56,339 bases of DNA from Gnetum montanum (taxonomy: Eukaryota > Streptophyta > Gnetopsida > Gnetales > Gnetaceae). The stretch spans positions 15,410-71,748 of the forward strand of contig MNCI01036589.1 in the NCBI GenBank assembly GCA_015680685.1, read 5' to 3'. The number at the start of each line of letters is the position of its first letter. Position 1 is the stretch's first letter. Positions 1-10,856 of the stretch are shown one piece after another. A program made the position numbers and the translations under genes. Under the pieces are notes generated by a model. It was not told the DNA's origin. It made no database searches and saw only the letters and a list, made by a program, of their open reading frames with translations.

Positions 1-614
1 TGGGTGCTCGTAACTAAGTCGTACTTATCACACGTTCTAGCCTAGCAATGAGCAGTCGATTCCTTGACTAGTCGTACACATTGGACTACCACTGGGATTA
101 TCAAGTGCAGAATCCTGGAATACGCTACTGGGTTACCAAGCAATCCAATGCTCGTAATCAAGTCATACTCATGCGTTGTGACAAGCAGCTGATTCCTTGA
201 TTAGCCGTACACGTCCGTAGACGCTCGTAATCAAGTTGTACTTGTACGCACTAGGAAAGTAGTAAATAAACAACAATAAATAAAGCCACGTGCTACAAGG
301 TTTATCCAATCAAGTTCGTATTTATTGTCGTACACAACTTGGGTTCAGGTTACAAGTTTCTCGAATAAAGAGCTGTTCACTCTAGGACTCCTACTGCGGG
401 CACATGGGAAAAATTCTAACTCTGGAGTGATCAATCTGCCAGAGCTTTGCTACTTTTAGCCAGGATTTTGAAATGAAGGGAGTGTCGCCTCTTATTTATA
501 GATATGGCGGCGGACCACGATATCGCGTAAGCGATATCGCAGGGAAAGACGCAATATCGCAGGGAAAGACGCGATATCGCGTACGCGTGGCACAGTGCAT
601 GTCACGTCTCATCA
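1..614 (-). mobile_element. LTR (Athila/Tat-like Gypsy group), partial, reversed
   Basis: This is the reverse complement of the LTR at 55587-56339. On the minus strand it begins TGATGAGACG at 614, has four near-palindromes GCGATATCGC at 517-580, a TATA box (CTATAAATAAG, about 490-501), and hairpin repeats in U5 (1-240). No polypurine tract precedes it on the minus strand, so it is either the 5' LTR of an element running leftwards out of the window or a solo LTR. It is cut by the window edge. The identity as an LTR is firm, from the second copy, its TG start and promoter-like content; the assignment as 5' LTR is inference. Confidence 0.85.
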
Positions 615-1110
615 ATTGCTAAATAGATTTTCTTCAATAATAGAAAGTGCTAGTCATCTTTTTATAAATTTCCCATTTATTCAAGAAATTTGGAATGAGT
701 TCAGGTGTTGTGGTCATAGTTCACTACCTGCAACTAATTCTAGTAATAATTTGTGTTGGCTTGGCAACAACATCATTTTATAGAGGATAGCAAGGTAAAG
801 GTGTTGACAGTGCTCCTATGGTTTATTTAGTTTGTGGTATAGAAGGAATGAAATTTTAGAGTTTTTCAACAAAGGTCACAGAGCCAGATATAGGTGTAAG
901 CTGCAGCTTTAGCTCTTTAAAGGGATGCTGCAAAATTTCAGAGGAATTCTAATTAGAACAATGTTTAGTTATATCTCTACAAGAGGAATGTGGATGATAG
1001 TTTACATCTTGTTTTGTTTATTCTTCTATAAATGAAATTGTCTTTTTGGTGACCCAGCCTCTACAAATCCGGAGATGTCCATTTGATCAAAATAAATAAA
1101 TAAACAAATT
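615..1110 (+). mobile_element. L1-type LINE 3' end relic (zinc-binding RVT tail)
   Basis: Translation just inside the LTR border gives ESASHLFINFPFIQEIW, the HLF..C.F...IW pattern of the zf-RVT domain that ends plant L1 ORF2 proteins, with the zinc-binding Cys replaced. Around 815-860 follows LWFIWFVWYRRNEIL, typical of the same region. The end near 1085-1110 (AAATAAATAAATAAACAAA) looks like a LINE A-rich tail. Several stops interrupt it. The LTR at 1-614 abuts it directly, which suggests that the LTR element inserted into this older LINE. Confidence 0.6.
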
Positions 1111-2939
1111 GTTGTTTGTCTTTCATATTCTTTTAGGTTAATCCTTGATTTTGGCTGTGAATGAAACTGATGGAACAATTCACAAGATGGTGTGGCGAAC
1201 ATCCATGGAGACTAATACCTTCCAATCCAGATAAGTTCAAGCCATAGAATCTGCTTGCAAATATTTTGCATCAACTATACTTACCTTAAATTTGATCTAT
1301 ATTTCATCAACAATTCAAGCATACTTTGTTTGCTATATGTCCAATCTTATATGTAAGCTGGAATATGAAAAGAATAAAAGTTTCTTTGTGATGAAAAGCG
1401 CGATGAATAAATGCATAAGTGAATGTATTTGCACGACTGTGCAAACTAATTGTACTTTTCAAACCAAAAAAGAAAAGGCGAAACTCCGTGTTGATTGTAA
1501 TTACTGTTTTCATGAGAAAAGGCAGAGAAATTTGCAGCTTCAGCATGTGCCTAGGATAGTATGACTTCTGGAACTCCCATTTCCAGTGGACTTCTTGCAA
1601 GATTCTCTTTTAGAGCAAAGGTTTGTCGTACATAGCAATAAATGTGGTTAGCCAGATATCATTGACATGATTCCTCTGTGTTAGAAAATTTTACAGTATT
1701 AAATAAAGAACTTCCAAGTCTTAGAGTATTAAAAATCAAGCCTCACAATATTCTAAATGTTCATGCTGCTGAGGAATTAAAAAGTATAGTGAATATGCCA
1801 CGAGGGTCATCTCAAATAAATAAATAAAAACAACACTTTGGAACTGAAAATAACTAAATGATAAGAATGCTCGGCTGGCTCTGCCTAGCATGAAATTGCC
1901 TTGATTCCATCACTTAGGTTTGACCCTTTAGAGTATGGAGGTAATTTGGTAATAAGTCCTTTGGAATTAAATTTGTTGTTTGTACCCACAAGTCAGAGTC
2001 TTAACCAAGTGAACTATGCTAAACTGACAATTATGTATTTTAAATACATCTTCAAAATATTATTCTAACACCAACAGTGATAGATTAAGTAATTCATACA
2101 AAATTCTACTTGTAATAATTTAATTGCATCTAAAAAAGTTAGTTGCACAACAGTTAAAACAGAATATGTCATTCATCCTCTATCCTCTATTATCTATAAT
2201 AGACATAACCTACATACTTCATTTTGTTATTGAACATTTTACCATCTTCCATTTTCAACTCTAGAATGTAGTGGTCCCATTCTTACTCTACTAATCAATG
2301 TTGACATTTGCATGAAGATTGCTACTTTGTTGCATGCAAATATTCTACTTATCTATTGACCTCACCTCATTTAACATTTTCACAATAGAACTAGAGCTTC
2401 TTAGTATAGAGATGCTTATTCTACCATCCAAATTGAATGCATAGACCCAAAAATATCAGCAAGAATAAGAACATAGACAAAAGAATACTAGAACATTTTT
2501 TGCCAAATGACCAAAAAACATATTGAACTTAGTTATAAATTTACTAAAAAGGTCTAAAGCAGAATACATTCAATGACATTATCTTGACCAGCACATGCAT
2601 TCCTAAAATCCCTGTAATCCTTGGTAGCCGTGAAAAAAAATTGTATCGGTAGAAGATTAAAGGTTGACAAATAACTATCACTAGACAAAACCCAAACCCT
2701 TCAAATCAACTGTTTACAAATAAGTAAATCATGTTTTAAAACATCTAGTTACCTTGCATGTGCCGTCTAAAATTCTGATGGGTACAGCCCTTGGAAATTA
2801 GCAATGGCTTAATTATAAAAACCATCCTTGTGGATACGTTTTTTGAATAAAGTTCTAAGGTTAATCTAGATATGAGTACCATTATTATCAGATAATTTTT
2901 AAAAATGGTTATGCATAAAAGATTCATTATCATCCTATC
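1111..2939. other. No recognisable gene
   Basis: AT-rich sequence with scattered stops in all frames. Short open frames at 1292-1564 (+) and 1307-1600 (-) overlap each other on opposite strands and resemble nothing I know. A weak tRNA-like B-box (TAGGTTTGACCCT, near 1914) is too isolated to call a SINE. Confidence 0.5.
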
Positions 2940-4400
2940 CTTTGTCCTAACAAACTAGTGTCAACTCCATGAGCTCTCTATCTACATGAGCTCTCTATCT
3001 TCAATTTTTCATATCATCTTCAATAATTTTTTCCCATGTCTTTGTTAATCTTTCTTTCAGCATCGTTCCTGAAATCATGATGAGGCAACCTTTTTTGAGA
3101 GGTTCATTAACTAATGTTCTTTGGACATGGCCAAACCATCTAATACACCATTTGTGTAGCTTATCTACAATAGAAGCCTCTCTAAGTTTTCATATAATGT
3201 CTATATTATGTAATTTATATTTTCTTGTAACATTTATCATCCAAGCATTATTGTTCATGCTTCTTTTTTATAGCCTAACATTCAGCATAGTAGAACTAAT
3301 TACTATTCTGTAGAATTTTCACTTTAGTTGTATTGGGATCCTCTTATCATATAAAAGACCACTAGTCTATTTTCATTTTGACTATCCTACCTCAATCCTA
3401 TTTCTTACATCCTTATCAATTTCACCATCTAATTAGAGAATTAATCCTTGGTGGTGGAACTATTTGTAATAAGAGAATTTTTGGCCTTGAATTGTTACTT
3501 CTATTCCATCATTGTTTATCCTTTTATTGAAATTATAATTCATGTATTTTGTCTTCTACTAATTTAAGCTTTTTGAGCATGTTACCATTTTGCAATCTTA
3601 GAAATAAATTTTACTTCAGAAATATCTACCAACACAATATCATTTACAAATAGCATACACCAAGGGATTTCATCCTATATTTCCTTAGTTAATTCATCAA
3701 TAATAATAACATACAAGGACTAGATGCAAATCCTTGATGTAGACCTATTGTGATGGGAAATCAAACATGATTCCATAAGTTCTTCTAATTCTAGTAGTAG
3801 CTCCTTCATACATGTCTTCAATCACTTTAATACATATATCAAGGCTATTTTTACTCCATGAGGCTCACCAAACAAAAATATCTTTAGAAACTCTATCATA
3901 TACTTGCTCTAAGTCAATGAAGATCATATGTAGATCTTCTCTAAGTTTTCTAAATTTCTTCATTAATTGTCATATCAAAAAACAATATCCTCTATAGTAA
4001 ATCTCACTAGCATAAATCCAAATCAATTTTCAAATATTGTTTATTCAAGTTTACAACACCACTCTATGACTCTCTCCCAAAGCTTCATAGTAAGGCTCAT
4101 AAGCTTCTATAGTTTGCACAATTTTGTACATCTCTTTTGTTTTTGTAAATGGGATCAGTAGTTGCTTTTTCTTCAATTTTAGGCATTTCTTCACCTTTAA
4201 AATTTTGTTAAGTAATTGTGTTAGCCATGAGACTCATGTATTTCCTAATACTTTCCAAGCTTCTATGGGAATAGTATTTGATCCAACAAATTTGTTATTT
4301 TTTATCTTAGATAACATGATCTTCAACTCAAAGATGAAAAATTCATTAAACATACTAAAATTTGGTTCCTTTTTTTAAATCTCCTCTTTGGAAAATTCTT
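2940..4400 (-). mobile_element. RTE-type LINE reverse transcriptase relic
   Basis: Minus-strand translation in drifting frames recovers the RTE-clade RT in order: NTIPIEAWKVLG (about 4240-4285), a degraded PIYKNK..IQ..NYR segment (about 4090-4160), LHMIFIDLEQVYDRV (about 3890-3930), DEIPWCMLFVNDIVLVD (about 3620-3670) and IRWFGHVQRTL near the C terminus (about 3110-3150). The catalytic ADD motif reads VND. Frameshifts and stops throughout show an old dead copy. The 3' limit is vague; a 15-17 bp tandem duplication (ATGAGCTCTCTATCT) lies at about 2969-3001 near the end. The RT order makes the family assignment firm. Confidence 0.8.
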
Positions 4401-4606
4401 CATTTAATAATTTTTAAAAATAATTTTTCCAATATACAAAATTTCATCATTTGATTATGCATAAAACTTAGTATTTCACTTTGGTCCTTTTTCACTTCAG
4501 TTTATTCTAAACTCATTACAAAATGAGAGATCCTTTGGACAAATTTCATTGTGTGATTATGCATCAAACTTATTATTTAACCATTGTTGATTGAGTTGTG
4601 GTTACT

Positions 4607-5631
4607 GTTATAGGAACACCTCTCATTTTAACCTGTAATTTCCTACAATCTTGATGTTGTATGAGTTGTAGGGAGTCTCATCTCCAAACTTCATGTCGTT
4701 TGAAGATCATTTCAGGGTATTTTGTGTGTTAGATTGGCAACTGTGAAGTGGGTGCAATTCGCAACTAATAATAGTCAACAATTATGAGTCAATGCAACTC
4801 GTAGTGTGCCCTAGACTCATTTTTATGTAACTTTCTTATGTTTTCTATGGTGGATTTGGTACTACAATGTGGTTGCAACTTGTAAAAGGTTACAATATGC
4901 ACAACATGCTAAAAGGAGTTGTGTCTAGTAGCCACTAACACTAACAAATGGTTTGCTATTAGGAAATTGGCTTTTGGCAGGTTTACAAGGTGTTACAACC
5001 TACTAGTCCTCACATTGAGAACCACTTCAATTCGAGAATTTTGGCTTCAAGTAGTTGCAATGGGCTTCAACCCACAATAGGCCATAGTTAAAAGCTAAGT
5101 ACAAGTAGGTACAACCCATAGCAAGTTGCTACATGGCACCGAAAGATTTTTAAAAACTGTTTCATCCAAAATGTTTAGGATTTCAAGGATGCACTTTTGG
5201 CTAATTGATGCCTGTATCTAGGCTAAGGAGAAGAGCTTGAGAGGTAATTTGTAAGTCCATTAAGCATCTTGTATTGGTCATTTGGCAATTGGATCTTCAT
5301 CTAGAGAGAGGTGAGAATTGAGAGGGTTGTAAAGCCTTGTACTCTATAACTATTGTTGTGTTGTGACATTATGGTATGTGTGGAAGGCTTGATACTTCCT
5401 AGATCCTTGATGCCTATGTGTGCATGAGCCCTTTGTCATGTATTTTAGATGTACTTTATTTCATGCATGTTATTTAGAGGGATTTTTGGTGGTGTTTTCC
5501 TTTCTACATGCATATTGACTTGAATTGTTTATTTGAGCTCTTGAAAACTATGTGGTTGATGGTCGATTGAGCATGTGGTTGGGGTTTAATTACATAGGAA
5601 TGATGTATTAAGCCTACAACCATACCAACCA
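4607..5631 (+). repeat. 5' LTR of Gypsy element C
   Basis: The end is fixed by the primer site at 5635 and by homology of 5450-5631 with 10672-10851. The start at TGTTATAGGAAC (4607) is only a candidate, because upstream of 5450 this LTR does not resemble the 3' LTR. Confidence 0.5.
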
Positions 5632-5634
5632 TAG

Positions 5635-5650
5635 TGGTATCAGAGCAAAG
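5635..5650 (+). promoter_or_regulatory. Primer binding site, initiator tRNA-Met type
   Basis: TGGTATCAGAGC lies 3 bp after the LTR end. This is the usual complement of the 3' end of plant initiator tRNA-Met used to prime minus-strand DNA synthesis. Confidence 0.85.
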
Positions 5651-5844
5651 ATTGGAATGCTTGGGTCTTTGCATATCATGTTTGAAATCCTTTCTTAAGG
5701 TTATGTTAACCTAACTGTAAGTTCTCTTTTCATGCTTGGGTGTGCCCAGATTTGTGGAATTGTGCTAATTGTGCCTTGGAATTGTGTGGATTATGAAAGA
5801 TCTGTAATTAGGTGTTTGATTCTTGTTTTAATTTCTTGGTAAAC

Positions 5845-6890
5845 ATGGCTCCCAAGAGGAAATTTGTGCAAGCTCTTAATAGGGACACAGAAGATCTCAA
5901 AGGTACCTTCGAAATGGTTGTAGATAGGTTGGAGAAATCAAATGCCAAACTTGATGGTAATGCAAGTCCTTCTCAAAGGAAAAATGAGGTTGAATATCCA
6001 TTGATTGATGAAGATGAAGGAGAACATGAAGATGGAAGAGAAGATGATGAGGAAGCTGCTCATTCATCAAAGTCAAGTTCATCTAGGCATTCAAAGTTAT
6101 ATGATGAAGATAAGGCCAAACTTGCAAGAGGTTTCAAAAATGCATCAAGGCTCCCTTATGTTGAATTGAAGTGTTTCAATGGTGTAGATGGCTCACATGC
6201 TTCTGAATCATGGTTGAAGACATTAAACAAGCTTTTTGAGTTGAAGGAGATATCCAATCATCTAAGGGTGCTAATTGTTAAATCCAAATTTGAAGGTATG
6301 GCTTTCATTTGGTGGGAAAAGGAGTCTCATGCATTCTTCATGCAAAACAAAGTACAAGTGACGGAATGGCTTGTCAAGCAATACATGTTAAGGGAAAGAT
6401 ATGAGCAATCCAAGGAAATGCAAGAGGCTATCATGAAGCTTAAGCATCTAACACAAGGTGAGAACAATGTGAAGGACTTCTACCTTAAATTTTGTTAGTT
6501 GCTCCATCATTCAAAGATAAATTTGAGTGAGTATAAGTACACATTCATATTTTTTAGAGGGTTAACTATGCAATACCAACAGGAGTTGACATTCTATGAG
6601 CCTCAAACCCTACTAAGGCATATGAATTGGCCTTGAACGCTAAGAAGAAACTAAGTGGCTTTGGGAGCAAGCATAAAGGTCTAGCAAAGGAAGGGATCCA
6701 AATTTGAGAAGGGATCCAAATTCAAGAAGGCCAAAGAAAACGCCAAGGAGAACAAACATGACAATGAAGAAGACAAAGGCAAGGCCAAGGAGAACGTAAG
6801 CAAGGAAGCCAAAGGTTCCAAGGGTAGCACTTCTTTTAAGATTCAATGCTTTAGGTTTGGAGAATTGGGGAACAAGCAGTGGGAGTGTCT
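5845..6890 (+). pseudogene. Gag of Gypsy element C, broken
   Basis: The start codon at 5845 (MAPKRKFVQ) is chosen over the upstream in-frame ATG because it opens a basic Gag-like N terminus about 210 bp after the primer site. An acidic, Glu/Asp-rich linker follows, then the Retrotrans_gag core (LKCFNGVDGSHASESWLKTL, then IWWEKESHAF). The frame stops at 6498 (TAG), and homologous sequence continues to a lysine-rich tail and a zinc knuckle at about 6846-6888. The knuckle reads CFRFGELGNKQWEC, so the second Cys and the His of CX2CX4HX4C are lost. It formerly made the capsid of the retroelement particle; now dead. Confidence 0.8.
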
Positions 6891-7106
6891 TCTTTAAAAT
6901 GCCATCAAAGAAAAGAGGTCCAAACCATGGAGAAGGAGTCATCAAATCAAGCTTCTCAAACAGGTAATCCTAAGGCTCCTAAGATTGAAGATGTGACTAA
7001 AAGGAATTCATTCATGGGCAATTTGAATGTGAGGGATAATCCCAACAAGAAATTGTTGTTTAGAACTAGGTCTACATGTCTAAAAAGTGGGCAATAAGTT
7101 CTTCTT

Positions 7107-7385
7107 TTGATTAATGGCGGTGCTCAAGAGAATGTAATTTCTTCTAAGGAAATTGTTAGATTGGGTTTACTAACTTATCTTCATCCTACACCTTATAAGG
7201 TGCATTGGTTGTCAAGAAATTTCTCTCAAGATGTGAGGGAGCAATGTGTCTTAAAATTTAAGATTTTTAGTTTCATTAATCATGTTGTTTGTGAGGTCTT
7301 GCCAATTGATTGTGCTAATGTAATATTAGAAAGACCTTGGAATTTTGACAATGATGCCAAGTTCGATGGTGCCAAGAACGTATGA
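7107..7385 (+). pseudogene. Retroviral-type aspartic protease of element C, active site lost
   Basis: The motif LINGGAQENVIS corresponds to the L(V/I)DGGAxxNVIS active site, with the catalytic Asp changed to Asn. The fold continues with VLPIDCANVILERPWNF, which resembles the C-terminal ILGRPW strand of retropepsins. A single aspartate per monomer is needed for catalysis, so this copy would be inactive even if expressed. It sits between Gag and RT as expected. Confidence 0.75.
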
Positions 7386-7468
7386 TCAATGGCTAGAGAA
7401 GATGGGATCCATGAGTTGATTTCCATGACAGCTAAACATGTTAGGAGTCAATCGTCAATGAATGCATT

Positions 7469-8445
7469 TTGATTTTATTGGAAGAGAGAAAATACATTAA
7501 AGAACATGATGAAGTAGACATCAGTTTTGTTGTGGTATCGACAATTGCATCATTCATAGTTGAGCAAAACTATCTTCTAATAGCAGTTGAAGAGGAAACA
7601 AAACAATTTTCAAATGACTTCAAGTGGAAGATAGAGGGTTTGCCACCAATGAGGATTCTACAACACCAAATTGACCTCATTTTGGGTGCTACAATTTCAA
7701 ATGCAAGGGCATATCGAATGACACCAAATCAAAAGGAAGAATTGTAAAGACAATTAAAGAAGCTACTTGCAAATGGTAGTTCTAGCAATGCTTGTTCCAT
7801 ATAAGTAAAGTGAAGGGTCGAGGATGTGGATTGAATTAAGGGCAATGAATAGGAGTAAGGTATCATTTCCCCATTCCAAGGAAGGATAATATCTTTGACG
7901 CTTTAACACATGCTGAGGTGTTTAACAAAATTGATTTGAAATGTGGGTATCATCAAATTAGAGTTAAACTAGATGATGAATGGAAGACCACTTTTAAGAC
8001 TTTGGATGGTTTGTTTGAATGGCTTGTAATGTCATTTATCTTGACAAATACCCTGCCGCTTCCATAAGATTGATGCCTGATGTTCTCAAGGAATTGATTA
8101 GAAAATGTTGCATTGTTTTCTTTGATGATATTCTTGTTTATAGCTCAAATGAGAAGCATGTTGGTCATTTGAGGCTTGTGTGCCAAAAGCTGGATGAGGC
8201 CCAACTTGTGATCAATAACAATAAGTGCAACTTTTTGCAAAGGGAGATCACATACTTGGGACATGTGATTTCTAAAAATCAAGTGAAGATGAAGGAAACC
8301 AAAGTAAAGGCCACAAAGAAGTGGCCAATTCCAAAGAATGTTGGAGAGGCACATTCTCTTCTTAGTTTGGCAAGCTTATTTAAGAGGTTCCTTGGAAACA
8401 TTAGGAGCATTTCATGGTCAATGTTTTCTAGTGGGATGATGTGAT
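7469..8445 (+). pseudogene. Reverse transcriptase of element C, frameshifted
   Basis: Segments in order: FKWKIEGLPPMRILQHQIDL (the lead-in to RT), AEVFNKIDLKCGYHQIRV (about 7911-7970), and the catalytic FFDDILVYS at about 8118-8144. The polymerase Asp pair is intact. YLGHVISKNQVKM and a region like the connection domain follow (8250-8350). Stops at 7745 and 8443 and a shift near 8030 split the frame. The motif order is that of Gypsy RT. Confidence 0.85.
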
Positions 8446-8499
8446 GAAAAAAAATTGATTTATTAAAAGATAAGATTGCACGTAAACTAGTGTTTGCAA

Positions 8500-8880
8500 T
8501 TCCAAATTTTAGCAAACTTTTTCAAGAAGAGGTAACTACTAGTGGGCTAGCAATTGGAGGGGTCTTGTCCCAAGAAAAAAAAGACCTTTTGTATTTTTTT
8601 CAAAAAATCTCAATGAATTAAGACAAAAGTAAAGTGTTTATGAGGAGGAGTTGAATACAATCCTTTAGGCCATCAAGCATTGGAGAAATTACTTATTGCC
8701 CAAAACATTTTGTCGATGACTAATCACAAAGCACTCCAATTATTGAATTCCCAATGAAGCTAAGTGCCAAATACATGAAGTGTGTGGCATAGTTGCAAGA
8801 GTTTAACTCTATGTTCAAGCACAAAAATGGAAAAGACAATGTTGTGACTAATGTGTTGTCTAGAGTACAAGTGAATTTCA
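8500..8880 (+). pseudogene. RNase H of element C, degraded
   Basis: Translation gives TSGLAIGGVLSQEKKDL (about 8533-8583), then LLPKTF, and KHKNGKDNVVTNVLSRVQVN near 8820-8876. The last is the usual end of Gypsy RNase H (…NVVADALSR). The expected first catalytic Asp is not visible before TSGLAIGG. Several in-frame stops are present. Confidence 0.7.
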
Positions 8881-8989
8881 GTTCATCACAATTAAAAGGT
8901 ATGAATGATTTTGTTCATTTGTACAATGATGATGTTGATTTTAGACAGGTTTAAAAGGATTTGAATGAGCCTTTGATTGGGAAAGTGAA

Positions 8990-9970
8990 TCAATGAAGGG
9001 ATGAACACATCCAAAATTGATTTTCTTCAAAAATGGAAAGCTGTGTGTTCCCAATTGTGTTTTCAAGTCCAAGATCACTTTGGAAAAACATTATAGAGGG
9101 TTGGCAGACCATATGTAGAGAGAGAAAAAGCCTTAAGATTATTGGGAGAAGCTACTTTTGGCTAGGTATGGCTACCCAAATTTTTAAATTTATAAAGGAA
9201 TGTTTGACATTTCAAAAATTCAAAGGGGAAAAGGAAATAGATATATAGTATCTGTCATTGCCTATTCCTAAGTCACTATGGGAATTCCTAAGTCAATGGA
9301 TTTTGTTGGGGGAATTCCTATGTCACTATGGGAAGCCCTAAGTCAATGGATTTGGGGGAATTCCTAAGTCACTATGGGAACCCCTAAGTCAATGGATTTT
9401 ATTGGGGGAATTTCTAAGACTAGAAATGGAAAGGATCAACTTTTGTTGTAGTTGATAGATTCACCAAGATGGCACATTTTATTCCTTGCAAGAAGGTAAC
9501 TGATGCATCCCCTGTTGCAAATTTGTTTTTCTAGCATGTTGTTCATTTTCATGGCATTCCATTTAACATTGTCAATGATAGGAATTCAAAATTTACCAAC
9601 CCATTTTGGAGATCCTTGTAGAGGATTTTGGGAAATAAGCTAAATGTTTCAAGTGCCTATCATCCTCAATTTAATGGGCAAACAAAATTCATTAATAAAT
9701 CTTTGTTGAAAAGCTTGAGATGTTTGTGTGATAATCAACCAAAGAGGTGGGAGAATATATTATCTCATATTAAATTCTCTTAAAATAATGTATTTCATTC
9801 TAGCATCGGTAAGAGTCCCTTTGAGGCAAATTATGATTTCAATACTAGAATGTTAAATGATGTGAAGCACTTTGATGAGGAAGCACAATTGAGTGCTGAA
9901 TTTGTGCAAGACATGAAAGACTTGCATTCCCAAGTGAGGGAAAGATTGATCAAGAAGGCTGAAATGTTAC
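8990..9970 (+). pseudogene. Integrase of element C, catalytic Glu lost, internal triplication
   Basis: The N-terminal zinc domain is degraded (CLTFQKF where C..C is expected, about 9204-9225). The core shows [17 protein letters not shown] (first Asp, about 9449-9500) and IVNDRNSKFTNPFW (second Asp, about 9569-9610). In the third motif the sequence is NGQTKFINKSLL, so the catalytic Glu is Lys (9685-9687). Just before the core, about 50 bp encoding the PKSLWE..SQW segment is repeated three times (9264-9409). The domain runs out at 9970 where LTR sequence begins; no chromodomain was seen. Confidence 0.8.
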
Positions 9971-9977
9971 AAATAAT

Positions 9978-10856
9978 GTGAGATGTGTCCCTTATGGACC
10001 ATCAATTATGCTCTATATGTTATGTTCATTTACATGCTTTCAGGTTAGAGTCATGTTATATGCTCAGTTTAAAGGTTTGACATCATAATGTGTCATTAGA
10101 AGCTTAGTTTCTTAAAGTTCATGTTATGAAGTCTATCTTAGTTGTGTGCACATTTCCTTATGTAAAAAAAGACCAATGATCCCACATGTAAGCCTCACTC
10201 AAATGATGTATCTTCAAAAAGTATAATAGGGAGGGATCTCCTTCCTTGTAGAACTTTATGAGAGCATTCCATTTCATTCTAGAGGTGAATTGAAAGAAGT
10301 GGAGTTTGTTGGTGGTTTTCTAAGTTCTTTGTGTGCTTTTCTTTTCTTTGAATTCTTGCAATATAATATTTTCACAATGAAATAAGATCCTCAGTATTCT
10401 CTCATCCATGTTCTTATAATTTATCACAGTTTGATTTATGGCAAGTTCTTGCATAGTTCTTACAAGTTTCTCACATTTCAAAACAGTTCTTTCATTCTCA
10501 TAAATGTCTCTCACATCTTAGTTCATGTTTTAAGTAACTCTCATCAATGATTTGATGTTTAGATGTGATATTATTATCATGCATGAAAAACCTATGCTTA
10601 GATGTTAACTTGAAAGTGTTTGATGTTTTGTATCTCCATTTCTAGCAAGGGTTCATTTCTTATGATTTTCACTTGTATTTCATTTCATGCATGTTCATTA
10701 GAGGGGTTTTTAATGGCATTTTCCTTTTTACATACACCTTAGTTTGCATTGTTTATTTGAGCTCTTAAAAATCCTGTGGTTGATGGTGGATTGAGTGTGG
10801 GGTTGGGGTTTAATTGCATACGAATGATGCATTAAGCCTATAGCCATACCAGTTAC
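9978..10856 (+). repeat. 3' LTR of element C, U3/R unlike the 5' LTR
   Basis: The likely start is TGTGAGATGTGT at 9978, directly after the integrase frame. A TATA-like box (AGTATAATAGGG, about 10219) is present. The last 180 bp (10672-10851) match the 5' LTR at roughly 80 percent by eye; the rest does not align with it. Confidence 0.55.

Larger units (their letters stand above)
4607..10856 (+). mobile_element. Gypsy LTR retrotransposon C, degenerate
   Basis: Order: 5' LTR (end at 5631), primer site complementary to initiator tRNA-Met (5635), gag, protease, RT, RNase H, integrase, 3' LTR ending about 10851-10856. RNase H before integrase places it in Gypsy/Metaviridae; the TGGTATCAGAGC primer site fits chromovirus-like lineages, but no chromodomain is visible. 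Stops and frameshifts occur in every domain, and catalytic residues are lost in protease and integrase. The two LTRs match only over their last 180 bp or so. The 5' boundary is approximate. Confidence 0.8.

Noticed and set aside
595-783. Open frame of 62 codons as a small gene
   Set aside because: It begins inside the LTR and its only recognisable part is an L1 zinc-binding tail; it is a relic read across a junction.
1292-1600. Overlapping open frames on both strands
   Set aside because: No domain, opposite-strand shadows, AT-rich DNA.
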